DNA from: Dipteris shenzhenensis | Taxonomy: Eukaryota; Polypodiophyta; Polypodiopsida; Gleicheniales | Reading direction: 5' to 3' (one strand) | Length of the DNA: 64,000 bases | Assembly: GCA_047967505.1 (NCBI GenBank) | Contig: CM106541.1 | Shown here: piece after piece, positions 41,881 to 54,299 of the stretch | Layout of the letters: each line of letters starts with the position of its first letter | Position numbering within the stretch: position 1 is the first letter of the stretch | Translations under genes and position numbers: made by a program | Notes under the pieces: generated by a model | Databases searched by the model: none | What the model saw: only the letters and a program-made list of their open reading frames with translations | What the model was told of the DNA's origin: nothing

Positions 41881-41898
41881 ACCCAAGCTTTGATACCA
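41881..41898 (-). other. gypsy-3 primer-binding site
   Basis: Minus strand TGGTATCAAAGCTTGGGT, an initiator-Met-like site. A 5' LTR would lie just right of it, about 41899-42490 (containing CATATATAAGG, TATA-like), but its edges are not certain and no similarity to the 38569 side was seen. Confidence 0.45.
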
Positions 41899-42639
41899 CT
41901 AAAACCAAAAGGTAATTCTTTCCACACACAAAGTCACCACTTAATCAATTGGAGAAGCAATCACACCATGAAAGCGACAACAGACTGGGTACAATCTCCC
42001 CCCCCTAGATGAGTGGCTCACGCTTCCTTATCTAGAGTATTTATGATATTTCATAAAAGCATCAAAGAGCCAAAATTATCCCTCTCATCGAAAAATGAGG
42101 GATTTCCCTTACATAGCCATCTTAGGGCCCAAAATGAATTATGTCCACTACAAAATATATTGTTCAAACTTGCAATAAATAAACCAATACAAAATTGGCC
42201 CATGGCCATATATAAGGCACTATGCAACACCTCAATCGATACACTCGTGCTAACTCCAATCCTCGCTATGAGTTCCATCACTTGTACTCAAGCCGCAAAT
42301 TACATTAGTTATTAACAATCGATTGAACGAATCACCAAATCAACCAATCCTAACATAACCGCGCTCAAAGCATAATAATCAAGCACAACACCAATAATAC
42401 TAGCGACATCAATATTAACATGAATCACCCACAATATCAATCATCTAGCATGGCAAAACATAGGCTAGTCAAGTGTCTCCAACTAACGACACAAAGTATC
42501 CACTAGGACCCCCGTCGCATCCAGCGCGCTCCTATGGAGTACTTTGCCATAGTCACACTTGTCTAAAATAATAATGTCCAAAGCAAGATATATCTCAAAA
42601 ATATAATCGCTAGGGCTGCCCACTAGCTCCCTTCCTCTT

Positions 42640-44806
42640 CTTGTTTGTAGCAGAGGCTCTGGGCTACTATTGGAGGTCACAGGTGGCGGGTCTCACAGGG
42701 TTGAGGCTCCCAATCTGGCAGGAGGAGGAGCTCCTTAACTCAAAGTTTGCAGATGACACGGCCTTGTATGTTGAGGGCACCGCAATGAGTCTAGAGAGAG
42801 TCAGAGGCGCCTTGGCTATCTATTGTGAGGCCTCGGGGGCACGGATCAACTGGACAAAATCCATAGGCTTCTTCACGGGCTTTGAGGAGACATAGGAGAT
42901 CCATGAGTGGAGTGACTTTGGTTTCAAATGGACATCGCGGGGCTAGACAGTGAGATACCTCGGATGCCAGGTGGGTATTGACATCACAGCAGAGCAACAG
43001 ATTGCCCGGTCCTTGAAAGTGTTCGGCGCAAGCTTTTCTATTGGAGCTCAGCCAAACTCTCACTCGCAGGTTTCACCTTAGTGGTAAACCAGGACCTTGC
43101 CACTACTTGGTATATTTCCTCCTGTTGGCGCTTTCACAAAGGATGCATTGGGTAGCTCCAATGGTTGGTACGGAATTTCCTTTGGGTAGGTTCAGATGGC
43201 ACGAGGAACACTAGGGCCCGAGTAGCTTGGCAGACATGATCATGCCGCAGGCACTGGGAGGCTTAGGTATCATTGGTCCAGAGATGCAAAGCAAGGCCCT
43301 TCTGGACAAGTAGGTGGTTCGTGGCCTCACCCCAGGTGTCGAGCCTTGGAAACTCCTCTTATAGAGAGGGATTCTGAGGAACACCCCACGCACTAGGGGA
43401 CAATGGCAGCCTTCACATAGATGGATCTTCTCAGAGGCCCCCCTTATGGGGAAGGGCTCCCCTCCTGATGAGGAGTCTTCATAGGGTTTGGCAGACACTA
43501 GAAGGGGGTCTCATCCATGCTCCGTCCAAATGCAGAGAGGAGTTTGAGCGCCAGGCCCTTATGTGGCACCCAGAAGTCAGAGATCAGGAGGGACATATGC
43601 TTGGGTAGCGGACTCACATTGGCTAGGCACAGTGGGACACTCGTCCAGCAGGGTCTTTTGGTCACTGGAGCAGACTAACTATGGAGGCAGAGGCGAGGCT
43701 TGACGCCCCAGCGCATTTGAGAGGGACAGGGCAGCGGATGGACGAGATCGACTTAGCCATTCCTGAGTCCTGGTGGGAAGGACTTCACATTTGGAGAGAC
43801 AACAGATCGTTGGGGCATTTTCCCCGTACTGGTGTCCCCTTTAGGATTTTGCGGCAGCACGCACCCCGGCTTCTTCCATGTAGGACCTGGAGACCTACTT
43901 CAGCCCCTCACTAGGAGTGACCTTGAGATGGATGGGAGTCTTGATGGGATACACTGGCAGATGATCAGAGTGGTAGGATGATCGGGGAAGGAGTGGCATA
44001 TTGATCCTCCCAGTATCTCAGAGCAAGACACCTCTAGATGGCACCTCTGGTGATGGGAAGGTAGACCCCTGAGGGAGGTCTAGTGGGACCCGAGGGAGTG
44101 GTTCTGGCCCTCCATGGACGACCTAGCTGAGACGATAGATGAGGTGCATTTATTTTCCTACACCATACGGATTGGTAGGAGACTTTAGATGGACTCATCA
44201 AGGTGGACTCCCTCGAGGGAGAGACTAGGTGACCCAGGGAGTGCCCCGAGATGTTCGCTCAAGGTTTTGGACGTGGTTGTGGTCCAACTTGTGGTCAAGG
44301 AAGATTTCATACTTCTTCTGGTTGGCATCCCACGGAGGCTTGCCCATCGGGCGGTGGTTAGAGTGAATGCGAGTGGAGGGGTAGTGCCATTGCTGCTCAA
44401 ATGATGTCCTGGAGACTATCCCGCACTGCCTATGGAGTTGTCATAGCGCAACAAGGATCGGGATGAGAGCCCTCAGGATCATGACACGTATGTCTACGGT
44501 CCACTTGGAAGCGTGGGACTCCAAGCTCCAGGGCGACTATTGAGAGGTGTGCTCGTTTCTACAAGGCTTGGCCTGCATGTGTTTTTCACATCTTCACTCC
44601 ATGAGGGATTCGTTGGATGTATAGTCCCCCCACTTGGCTATTAGCCCCACTTCCAAAGATCCCCTAGGTAGTGAGCTAGGCTTCTCTAGAATAGGCCGGT
44701 TTTCTTTCTTTTAGCCTTTTTCGATTTTTCATACTCAACACCTTCGGGGTTGTTGTCATGTATGAAATATTTCAAGCATCAATAGAAGGTTCCTTTCTTT
44801 GAAAAA
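42640..44806 (+). pseudogene. LINE-1 remnant: RT C-terminal half and zf-RVT
   Basis: Non-LTR retrotransposon, 5' truncated. 42640-42895 has SKFADDTALYVEG, the FADD catalytic motif of LINE RT, then the SGARINWTKSIGF block. 43080-43500 gives the connection region in shifted frames (LQRLVRNFLW, RVAWQTMIMPQALGGLGIIG, VVRGLTPGVEPWKL). Near 44310-44440 there is a zf-RVT module (FWLASHGGLPIGRWLE ... CHCCSNDVLETIPHCLWSCH). The 3' end is near 44806, with an A-rich tail (GAAAAAAGAAAAAG). Several stops; dead. Plant L1-type by domain order. Confidence 0.75.
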
Positions 44807-45543
44807 AGAAAAAGAATAGCAAAGAGAAAAGGACAGCAGAGAGGGGAGGAGAAGGGACAACAGAAAGCATATATGAACAGCAATGGAAACAGTACGGACG
44901 ACAGTGGAAACTGTACAAACAGACGAGCAGGAACTATAGGAAGAGCTGTATGAATGACGAAGAAATCTATACAAACAGCAGGACAAAGCCGTACAATTTG
45001 TACGGACATGTCAAAACTGTACAAACATAAGTACGGATGGCGAAGCAAAAGGGACTTGTACGAAAGGTGAGGCTAAAGCATACAAACGCAAGGAACTTGC
45101 ACGCACGGGGGCCGTAGAATTTAAATGGACAGACAAACCTGTACGGACGTGGGCTGTATGGACGTTCAGAGCTATACGAGTGATAGGGGTTGTACGAAGG
45201 TTCACACGAAACCCGACAGGTATTGCAAGGCAAATCCATTGACCCTTCCTCTCTCTCACGCTTCTCACATACACTTTACACACACACTAGGACTGCACAC
45301 ACACACACACACAGAGCCACACACACACACAGTGAGAAAAGTGCGATAGCAGAAGCTAGCGATGAAAAGTGTAGAAGTGAAGCAAAGAGCAAAAATTCAG
45401 GCCCCGAAAGGAATCACGATAGCAACAAGTATGCCTGCGCTTAAGTTATGGCTACGTTAAGCTTGAAGGACAGGTGCTCCAAGAAGGGACTACCAACAGT
45501 CGACATACATTAAACTCACACACACGCACGCGCACATGCACAC
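44807..45543. other. Gene-free stretch with CA repeats
   Basis: Degenerate GTACGGACG/GTACAAACAG words repeated through 44880-45190, then (CA)n at 45275-45330 and 45515-45543. No coding sequence recognised. Confidence 0.5.
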
Positions 45544-45569
45544 TTTTTTTGTGTGGAATCTTTTAGTCA

Positions 45570-47200
45570 TATATTACAAAGAAGCTATCCCAAAAAGAGA
45601 GCTATAATACATCAAGAGAAAATCTCACTGTAGGACAAATATACATCATGATTAAAGACACGAGATTGTAGGCAATCAAAAAGTGATTGCTGCAAAGAGT
45701 GCCTGAAGGAAGAGAAAAAGGAAAAAACAGGATCACCAAAGACCCTATGGTTGCGATCCTTCTAGAGAGTCTAGAGTGCCCATTACCGAAACCAAACAAA
45801 AAACAAATCAAACTCCTGTCTCGGTTGATGTACACCCAAAAGCCAGAAGAACTTACCAAAAGCAAGCTAAGAAAACCGAGCTCTCAAAATTTGCCCAAGG
45901 AAGTCCAAGAAAGCACGAGAGGAAGAACAATGCCAAAAGAGATAGGCACAGTCTCTCTCGGAGCCAGACATCTGCGACAAATAGAGGAAGTAATATGTCG
46001 TGCCAAGAGCTGTCCATGAGAAAGAACACCCAACAAAGCTCTCCACAAGAAAACCGACTGACAGAGAGGAATCTTAGAATGCCAAATCTGTCTCAAACGT
46101 TTTCGCCGCCATTTCAGAGGACGATTAAGATGCCAAAGCTGATTTGCCTTTTGCAAGATAAGTGGTGAACGAAGTAGACCTTTATAAAGAGAAGAGACAG
46201 TAATATGTGCAAACTATAGAGGACCGCATGACAAGCCCACAGAAGAAAGTGTCCAGTCTTGAAGACGATCTTGTAGATACAATGGAGGAACCGCCCGGCT
46301 GAAAAGGCTCGAGCATCAAAGTAATCTTATGCCAAAGTGATGCCAAAGTGAACAATAATGCATTCCAAGGCCAAATTTGACAACAGCCAAAGGAAAAGTA
46401 AGGAAAAATCCAGCATCATCAACATCCTGAATCAAACGAATCCCCTTGAGACTCAAAAAATACGAACGTCGAGGCTCCTGTAAAGTCAAAGGAAGGGCAA
46501 ACACTCTAGAACAATGTATACTTTCAGCTCTGAAAGAGTTGCCTTGCAAGGAATTACTGCCATGCCAATCTAAGTGGGAAAGGATATGTTTCCAATCCAT
46601 TAACAAATGAGAAACCAAAGGACAACTAGGGATTTTACCTATCACACAACAAAAAAGAAACTCCCATTGGAAAAGCTACCAATGACCAAAAGCTAGAGAT
46701 CCAACATATAAGAGTAAATGACGAATTATGACAGCCTATGGTTGAGAGTCTTGCAAAAACTGCAGCATGAGTTTCCCCTTATGGGCAAGAATGTGCAGAT
46801 GGATATTGAGAATATTAAGACCTCCGTGTATCTTTGGAGAACAAAGTTGATGTACCTGAAGCAAACGCAAGCTTTTTTTACTAAGGCGAGAACACCAGGA
46901 GATTTTCAGCACCTCAGACATAAAAGAGACAAGATCAACCTTGCTGAACATAATAAGAGGCAAGTAGAATTGAATATACGCCATCAGAATAGATTGTACA
47001 ATTCGAAGACGGACATGCAGAGGCCAAGTTGCCAATATCAAGTTCTCCAGGTTTTTCTTGAGAGCTGCGAGAATTCAATCAAATTGTTGACGAGGAGAAA
47101 GTGTCCAACTTAAAGGATAACCAAGATGGCGAACCAATTGAGTTGATGGGATGATTTCTCCAAGCCATAAAAGAGAGTGTCATTCCTTGGAATGCAAAGG
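45570..47200 (-). pseudogene. LINE-2 C-terminal region with zf-RVT
   Basis: 47041-46736: MILATWPLHVRLRIVQSILM, YLPLIMFSK, KIHGGLNILNI, the post-RT connection. 46156-45884: SKIPLCQSVFLWRALLGVLS, HITSSICRRCLAPRETVP, a zf-RVT module with CxxC. Frames shift several times. Below 45870 only a tail is recognised. Confidence 0.7.
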
Positions 47201-47215
47201 CAACAATTTTGATTT

Positions 47216-48401
47216 CTAAAAATCGACATAAAGCCCAGTAACTAAACCATATAAAGAAAGAGCTTGCATCAACTCAGAAAGATCCTGCTTTGTGTTACAA
47301 GGAGTGAAAAAAGAATCATCTGCATAAGCTTGAGCAAGAAATGGTTTACCATCATGAATTTCCAAACCATGTAGCTTATCTGTAGCTATGAGATGATCCA
47401 TACACTGAAGCATGGATTGCGTGGCTATAGCATACAAGAGCGCACTAAGTGAAAAACCTTGACGCACCGAGCAACGAAGAGTCCATGATTCAAAGATATC
47501 CCAAGAAAGAATACAAGCAACTTGACTATCACTATAAAGCCAATATATGATATGCTGCAATTTCGACCCAAATCCCAAGGCATGCAGTGTCTGAGAGATG
47601 AAGTCCCATTGAATAATATCAAAAGCCTTGGCAATATCAACTTGCAGTAAAAGAGCATCCTGTTTTGTGTATTTGGCATACTCAATTCCAATATAAGCTT
47701 GCGCAAGAAATGGTTTACCGTCATGAATTTCCAAACCATGTAGCTTATCTGTAGCTACGAGATGATCCATACACTAAAGCATGGATTGCGTGGCTATAGC
47801 ATACAAGAGCGCACTAAGTGAAAAACCTTGACGCACCGAGCAACGAAGAGTCCATGATTCAAAGATATCCCAAGAAAGAATACAAGCAACTTGACTATCA
47901 CTATAAAGCCAATATATGATATGCTGCAATTTCGACCCAAATCCCAAGGCATGCAGTGTCTGAGAGATGAAGTCCCATTGAATAATATCAAAAGCCTTGG
48001 CAATATCAACTTGCAGTAAAAGAGCATCCTGTTTTGTGTATTTGGCATACTCAATTCCAACATAAGCATTTGCGATATTATCAGTGATATGCGTGCAAGG
48101 AACAAAACCATATTGTGCAAGATGCAAGATGTAAACCATCATGCAAGTATCCTTTAATACGATCAACCACCATTTTGGTGATGATTTTATAAATGATAGG
48201 CATAAGAGTAATGGATCTCCAATCAGCTAATGATTCACAAATCTGCTTTTTAGGAAGAAGCTTTACTAGCCCTTTTTTCCAAGAAACTGGCATAAGTTGT
48301 TCCCAGGCATGGTTGATTATACGCAACAAAACAAGCTTGAGCTGATCCCAATATGCAAGAAAAGATTCCACTGTAAGGCCATCCATGCCGAAGATTTCCA
48401 T
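47216..48401 (-). pseudogene. LINE-2 reverse transcriptase with internal duplication
   Basis: 48401-48081: VSWKKGLVKLLPKKQI, DWRSITLMPIIYKIITKMVV (RT entry blocks). 48067-47699 and 47698-47330 are two copies of the palm section with LLLQVDIAKAFDIIQWDFIS (motif A) and RCSVRQGFSLSALLYAIATQ (motif B). After the second copy comes AQAYADDSFF (motif C, YADD) and LYVDF. The duplication is 369 bp, in frame. A CAG-to-TAG change at the joint stops it. A frame break lies near 48150. Confidence 0.85.
47330..48067. repeat. 369 bp in-frame tandem duplication in LINE-2 RT
   Basis: For example GACGCACCGAGCAACGAAG starts at 47461 and 47830. The copies differ at only a few bases (CCATCATG/CCGTCATG; CTATGAG/CTACGAG; ACTGAAG/ACTAAAG). 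The last produces the stop. Confidence 0.95.
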
Positions 48402-48820
48402 TTACCACATGATCGAACAGCATAGGTCAGTTTTGTTTCAGTAAAAGGGCATTCAAGCTCAAGAGCTTGTGCATGAGAGACAATAGGAAAAACATGTTGT
48501 AATAATTTAGTCCAGGTTGCCAATACTGCCGGAGAAGAAGGATCAGCCTGTCCAAACTACTTGGAAAAATAATAAACACAAGCTGCAGCAAGTTGAGCTC
48601 AAAAGGAGATCCAATGCTCATCAGAAAGCAGAGTACGACAAATATGGGTAGCTTGTCGCTTATGGTGTAAGCTCTTAAAAAAGCCCTTCGACGAGCAACC
48701 CTTATCTAAGAAAGCTCGCTGACGAGCTCTTGTCTCCCATTTGGCAATTTTTCTATGATCATTACTTTGCAAACAATGTCTAGCTTGGCATAAAGATGTG
48801 TTTTCTTCAAGAGGCAAAGA

Positions 48821-49440
48821 TTAAAAATGACTGAGTTCAGTCAAAGACTCACAGGTAGATTTTGCTCGAGCAACCATCTCTCTCAATGTTTTGAGATAAT
48901 TTTTGCCATAATCCCAAATAACTGCTTGCATACGAGCAACAAATGCATCCCAGGGATAATCAGTATCAATAGAACTCTGAGGTGAAAGAGGTTGGCATGC
49001 ATCATACACCATGGCCTTAAAAAGATCATGATCCAAATAACTATTGTCAACCATCAGGAGCCTTCTGTGCGGAAGCCAATCATCCGACATGTCATGCAGA
49101 GAAATCCTTAAACATAAAGGTCCATGATCAAAATGCACAAATGCATAATCAACTGACAAGGTAGTAGTAAAAGTATCAGAGTGCTGAGGATCAACTCTGT
49201 ACCACCTATCCAGTCTAGCTTTATATGTAGATTGAGCATTGTGTTGGAAAGTAAACCCCGGCAATAATAGATAAGATGCTGTCCAAAGATCAGCAAAATT
49301 GAAATCAAACAACAATTTTGACCAGCTCTGCCTCTCGGAGGCCAACATATGTGTATGGCCAGAAGTATTATCCCCTAGCTGAGGAGAATTGTTGAAGTCA
49401 CCACAAAGAAAAGCATATTGCCTCCATGGATACCTCTGCA
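48821..49440 (-). pseudogene. LINE-2 APE-type endonuclease, C-terminal half
   Basis: QYAFLCGDFNNSPQLGD (GDFN motif), the YKARLDRWYRVDP block (the usual S-R-I/L-D) and FVHFDHGPLCLRIS (SDH catalytic region with Ser changed to Phe). The linker VWDYGKNYLK-like follows. The frame before 49440 is CA-repeat sequence, so the codons MCVRACVQ do not belong to it. The domain nicks target DNA for priming. Confidence 0.8.
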
Positions 49441-49458
49441 CACACGCGCGCACACACA

Positions 49459-50160
49459 CACTTCAAGTATATAACACACTCTTTTGACGAATATATTCCA
49501 TTCAAAACAACAATGTAGTGAAGTACACTCAATACATCAGAGGTGGGAGAGGGAGAGCTATCTCCATCCCAATCCCCCCACAAAACCCCAAAAATACAGT
49601 TACATCAGAGGTGGAGACGTAAATCTCAATCCATAACCTCACAAAGCCTACTCACAAGGCAATAGACTAAGAACAATCCCAATCCTACAAGTCAAAGAAG
49701 AGCTCCAGAGGGCTACTCCTGACTGCTACATTGCCACCGCAACAGGTCACACATAAAGCCCTTAAAAACCTCATGAAGACCTGCATTCTAAGGGGTCTTC
49801 TTTCTGCCCACTTGATGTGCCAAAAACAATTCGAGGGAAGATGACCTGCTTTCCTCCAGCAGCTCCTGAAGAATCCTTCTCTAAGCCAATGATTGACAGG
49901 AGTAGCAGTGAGCTCTCCATTGTCGGCAGCCCAGGACTGAATGACCAGAAAGAGATGCCCCCCCCACCCCCCCTGTCCCCCCCCCCCCCCCCCCCCGCCC
50001 CCACTAGAGTTCGAGCAAGGTGGTAAGGAAGAGGGAAGAGGGGGGAAAGTCAAGCAGGTCTATGCTGAGCGAGTAGGGCCGAACAAAGGAGAAAAAGGGA
50101 AGGGGGTTGGGTGCACTGAGCAAGAAGCTCAGCACGGCCCAGCTCGAGCATGATGTGGCT
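49459..50160. other. Gene-free stretch with long poly-C run
   Basis: Contains a C-run of about 19 bases (around 49976-49996) within C/G-rich sequence, and a TACATCAGAGGTGG(G)AGA word repeated at 49530 and 49602. The frame 49685-50053 (minus) is Gly-rich because of the C run and is not supported. Confidence 0.5.
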
Positions 50161-50885
50161 CCACAAACAGGGTGTGGTTAGGGTGCAGAAGCTTGTTCGA
50201 CCTTTGTTCCACTCTTGTAGCATGCTTGATTTTTGTTTATTTGCTCATGTTTTGTGCTTGTTTTTACTCCACTCAAGCTTTCTTGCCTTGTGAATTTCCT
50301 GTTCTATGCTTGTGAAGATTTGCTAGAGACATTTGTCTGTAGTCATTACCTTGCACATAGAAAATCTTCAGAGTAAAAATAAGAAAATGCCCTCTGTTTC
50401 ATTGTGCAAGAGTCTAGGGATATCCATGACCAGGCTATATGCTGATGCGGCTCTTATCAGATCATCCAATTCAAGTGGCTCACACTGCTGCAAAGGCCGT
50501 ACATCCAAGCTGTGCTAACCCACTGAAGCAAACCAGGAAAGAGCTTTGATTCAATGTTTCCAAGCCAGGAGAAGTGAGTTTCAGGAATGAAAAGAGTGCC
50601 TACCATGCAAGATATCATCGGCACTGGAGTAGTATCACCAACTGTCTGGAAGGCTGCATTGAACAATATGGGGGGATGCCCTGAATGCTCCCAACGAAGC
50701 AGAAGTGATTGCTTGTGATCAGTCTACTAGAGAACATAAGCATCTGTAGTCTCTTTATGTGTCTGCCTGAGCTAGCTCCACGTGCCAACTCCACAAAAGT
50801 TCGCCAATTGGCTAGTGTATCAAAGGGTGAAAATGACATGTTCACGTCCACAAAGAATAGCCAAAAGCATTGACCATGGCAAGGG

Positions 50886-51183
50886 GAAATCCTTTGTTGA
50901 ATGAGGGAAGCTGGGATCAAGGACCTGTGAATAGCACTCTAAGCGTGTGTTGACCCACTGCACAATCAGAGAACTGCACAAGATGGTTCCTCAAGGAAAA
51001 AAGTCGAGCGGTTCATAACAGAGAGATCAGAGGAAAATCCTTCGTTGAATCAGGGAAGCTCGGATCAAGGACCTGCGAAATGCACTCTAAGCATGTGTTG
51101 ACACAATGCACAATCAGAGAACTGCACAAGCTGGTTCCTCCAGAAAAAAAGCAGTCCATAACAGCAGAGATATCAGAGAGATG
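50886..51183. repeat. 149 bp tandem duplication
   Basis: AAATCCTT(T/C)GTTGAAT(G/C)AGGGAAGCT starts at 50886 and 51035; about 88-90% alike by eye. Confidence 0.85.
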
Positions 51184-51950
51184 TAAGCAGCATCATAACC
51201 TTTCTTCATGACACAAAACTCTCACTGCCTTCATTTCTGAAATTCCATAAAAAGATCATTCAACTGCTGCTTGGATTTATATTGCAACAGATATCGCTCA
51301 AGGTATCCTTGATGTCCTATCTTTTTTGCATCTCTGTGATGTTACATTTTCTTGCTGTGTTGCAAAGAAGCTCGGAGAGTGCACACTTCAAAATTTTGTA
51401 TGAATCCCACCTACATGACTTGTTCTGGTTCTGATTGTATACATCCCACCTGCAGGACTTGTCCAGCTTCTGATTGTATCACATTTTAGCAAGAGCTTTT
51501 TCCAAGTTGTTGAGATGTTATACCATTTTTCTTCCAGCTAGATTGTTCCCTTTACCTTCTTCCATTGCCTTATTCTCATATTTCCTCTCCCTTGCATTAG
51601 AGCTCATTCCCTCACTACTTGGATCCTGTTCACAGAAAACATCTGTCACTGAACCTGCGAGGTGCTTTTCTTATGTCTACCGTGTTGTGAAGAACAAAGT
51701 CACAGCTACTACAGTTTTCAAAGTTTGCTGTCTACAGAATATGCTGTAAAATCTTCCAAAGCATCAAATCAAGGGTATACATCACTTTCAGTAGCTGTTG
51801 GGATATATTTCGTGAAGTACAGAAGCAATATCTCAATAAGCAGTCTGTCTATTTTCCTTGTCCTCATTTATTTCTCCTATTTTTCGCGAAACACTTTTAA
51901 GGAGAAAAGCTTGATAGAAACAGTATTTACTAGCATAGGAAATGAGTAAC

Positions 51951-52118
51951 ATTGACCAAATTTCACTGTATACTTCAACATTCCCGACAAAAACAAAACT
52001 TCAGTCCAGCCTGCCAACAAATTTAGGAAATGATGACATTGACCAAATTTCACTGTATACTTCAACATTCCCGACAAAAACAAAACTTCAGTCCAGCCTG
52101 CCAACAAATTTAGGACTT
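51951..52118. repeat. 87 bp tandem duplication
   Basis: ATTGACCAAATTTCACTG starts at 51951 and 52038. The copies are essentially identical over 80 bases, so this is recent. Confidence 0.95.
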
Positions 52119-53879
52119 TTGAGCCTTAGATATTGCTTTGACCTCCAAGCACTAGTTCTAAGTTTAGACATTGCATACAGCACCGAGTCTGTATGTAACT
52201 ATCAGGATCAGCCCACTCGTGCTATTGAAATACACAATATTCAATATTTTTTGGGGTGAAACATTAGGTCAATTCACTCCATTAGCTGTAGCTGACTCAA
52301 GAGAAATCAACAGTGAACATTGTCTCAGCCATCTAATGCCATACACTCCCTTTGAAAATATGAGAGAAACAAAGAAGCAATGCAGGAAGTTGGAAGTTTA
52401 TCTCCTTAGGGTTTGGACATTGAATTGTTGTGCCATCAAGCTCTCTGCAAAATTGTTCCGATAGGCAGACTATCCACATGTCACTAGGGATCCTTTTGTC
52501 CAAACCTAGTGTCCATGTGCTCTTCTCATGGACCAGAAAGGGCAGTCTTGTCGATGATGCACAACCTTGCACTGGAGAGACATCCTCACAATGCTTGTAT
52601 TGAACTCAGATTTGAGATTCACCTATTTTGTATGCAGATCACAATGTATACAGAAGCCTATATGCTTCTAGAATTGACCAGTGTGTTTGGGAGCCTACAC
52701 GCTTTAGCCTCACGCTGAGACGCGTGCGCACAGCCGCCATTTCTTATCTGGGTGTGATAGAATAGTCTCAAAGACCCAGATGTCCTCCACCAGAATCTGG
52801 CATACACAGACCACCTCAAGCATATCAGTCCTCAATCATAGCTTACAAGAGAATCTCCTGATCAAAAGAACTATGTGCTTGATTCAATAACAAAACTTTG
52901 CATAAATGAGAGCTAAAAAGAATTCTGCCAGGCATCATTACAATTTTACAATGATCACATGGCTGCTCCATTTCAGGTTACTTCAAATGTCTAGGAGGAT
53001 ATTTAAGCCCCCGACAACCTCATGATATATGCCAAATAATATGAAAGAAAACAAGAAGACACCAGTAAATTTTTTGAAGAAAAGATTAACTCACACAAAA
53101 CCAGAAAAATGGTTACTTACGAGAGCACTTGTAGGAAATTGCTCAAAAAAATGCTCAGTCAGCCAGTATGAACTGTGCGAATGAATTCTGCATCGATAGA
53201 ATACTACTTGTGCAATCTCGAAGTTTATGCACAAACTTTAAAAAAATTCAAGTCCACACTTGGGAGGTAGATGCTATTTGAAGAATTTTAAATTTCAGAG
53301 GTGTCAGAGGCTTTGGAAGGGTTGCTCTCTCTCTCAAGCAGCAATAATTGTGCATAAAATGTTTTAATGTTTCAAAGTTTAAAGTCTTTAAATACAGTGT
53401 AAGAGATTTCATAAAGAACTTTAAGAGATTTAAGGCTTGCTTTAGAAATTAGGGTTTAATATTTGAGAGCCAATAGAGGTGTTAGAGATGCATGGTACCA
53501 TAAGAAGCAACTCAGAGGACACTTAAAACTTTAGACTTCCGATGACTGGATGACAGTTGGATTCTGAGTTTATCTCACGATAAGGCATCTACTCGAGCCC
53601 GGTGATATATATCAATAAACAGCCTTCTTGTAGTCTTGCCTCATCGGGACCCTTCCATCAAGGCCCACCTCCTCCCACTGTCTACCTACTAGTAAAAGGG
53701 CATTAAAGTTCGCTGGCCTTAATATTCAATCAAATTTGAAACTTGAAATGTGAACAACTTTCCACTTTTCAGGCAAGGAAATGGTGGATGCTCAATGATT
53801 CAAGTATCCATATACCCAGGTTATGGAAATCCAACAAGCAATAAAGTTCAAGAGAGAGCTTTGGATCACGATCATGTCA

Positions 53880-54290
53880 AAGCCTCATCTTGCAGGTGTC
53901 CATGTGATCTGGCATAAAGAATTCCATGATAGAGCTCTGAGAAGAATCTGAAGGAATAAGTCTGCTCGTGTCTCCGTGATCGAAGTATCCTCTCGCAATT
54001 CCTGATTACCTCATGGATGAAGTCCACCAAAACATCTATGGTTTGGGTAGGAGAGAAACCTGGACAAAACCCCAAAACTATCTCTGAAGAGGCAATAGAA
54101 ATGCCCTCGGATCTCATAGTAAACAGGGCACTTGAAGATGAAGTGCTCCTCTGTCTCAACCTCCAGCATGTCACATAATGTGCATATGCACCTCTCCCTG
54201 GGTATGCCTTTTGCTCTGCCGCTCTCAATACGAAGTCTATGTGAAGATACCCGAAACTACCCAATAGAGATCCTCAATGAGTGGGGTAGG
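53880..54290 (-). pseudogene. LINE-3 fragment: C-terminal zinc-binding region
   Basis: Minus-strand reading RIESGRAKGIPRERCICTLC, then DMLEVETEEHFIFKCPVYYE. This matches the widespread post-RT pattern (RxxxGRxxxIPRExRxCxxC...EDExHFLxxCPxY) of LINE-type polyproteins. It sits in a different frame from the 130-codon ORF there. The upstream RT is not seen, so this is an isolated fragment. Confidence 0.65.
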
Positions 54291-54299
54291 TGGATCTGC

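Larger units (their letters stand above)
38569..41898 (-). mobile_element. Ty3/gypsy chromovirus remnant (gypsy-3)
   Basis: Minus-strand element: primer site (41881-41898), gag end, protease region, RT split by a solo LTR, integrase C-terminus and a chromodomain-like end, then a purine tract. RNase H and the integrase core are deleted. A chromodomain after the integrase marks the chromovirus lineage, in which it guides integration to heterochromatin. Confidence 0.7.
45544..49440 (-). mobile_element. LINE-2, minus strand, 5' truncated, inserted in a CA repeat
   Basis: Plant L1-type element. Its poly-A tail is the T7 run at 45544-45550. The 5' break is at about 49440 inside the endonuclease. 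Both flanks are CA-rich (45515-45543 and 49441-49460), consistent with target-primed insertion into a CA repeat that became duplicated. Confidence 0.75.
50160..53870. other. Stretch without recognised genes
   Basis: Balanced composition and many short frames (50457-50920 minus, 51474-51949 plus, 52171-52464 plus), none with a known domain. It could hold introns or UTRs of an unrecognised gene or old repeats. It has two tandem duplications, at 50886-51183 and 51951-52118. Confidence 0.4.

Noticed and set aside
43211-43498. Minus-strand 95-codon frame within LINE-1
   Set aside because: The plus strand reads the LINE connection region (GGLGIIG and following blocks) across it.
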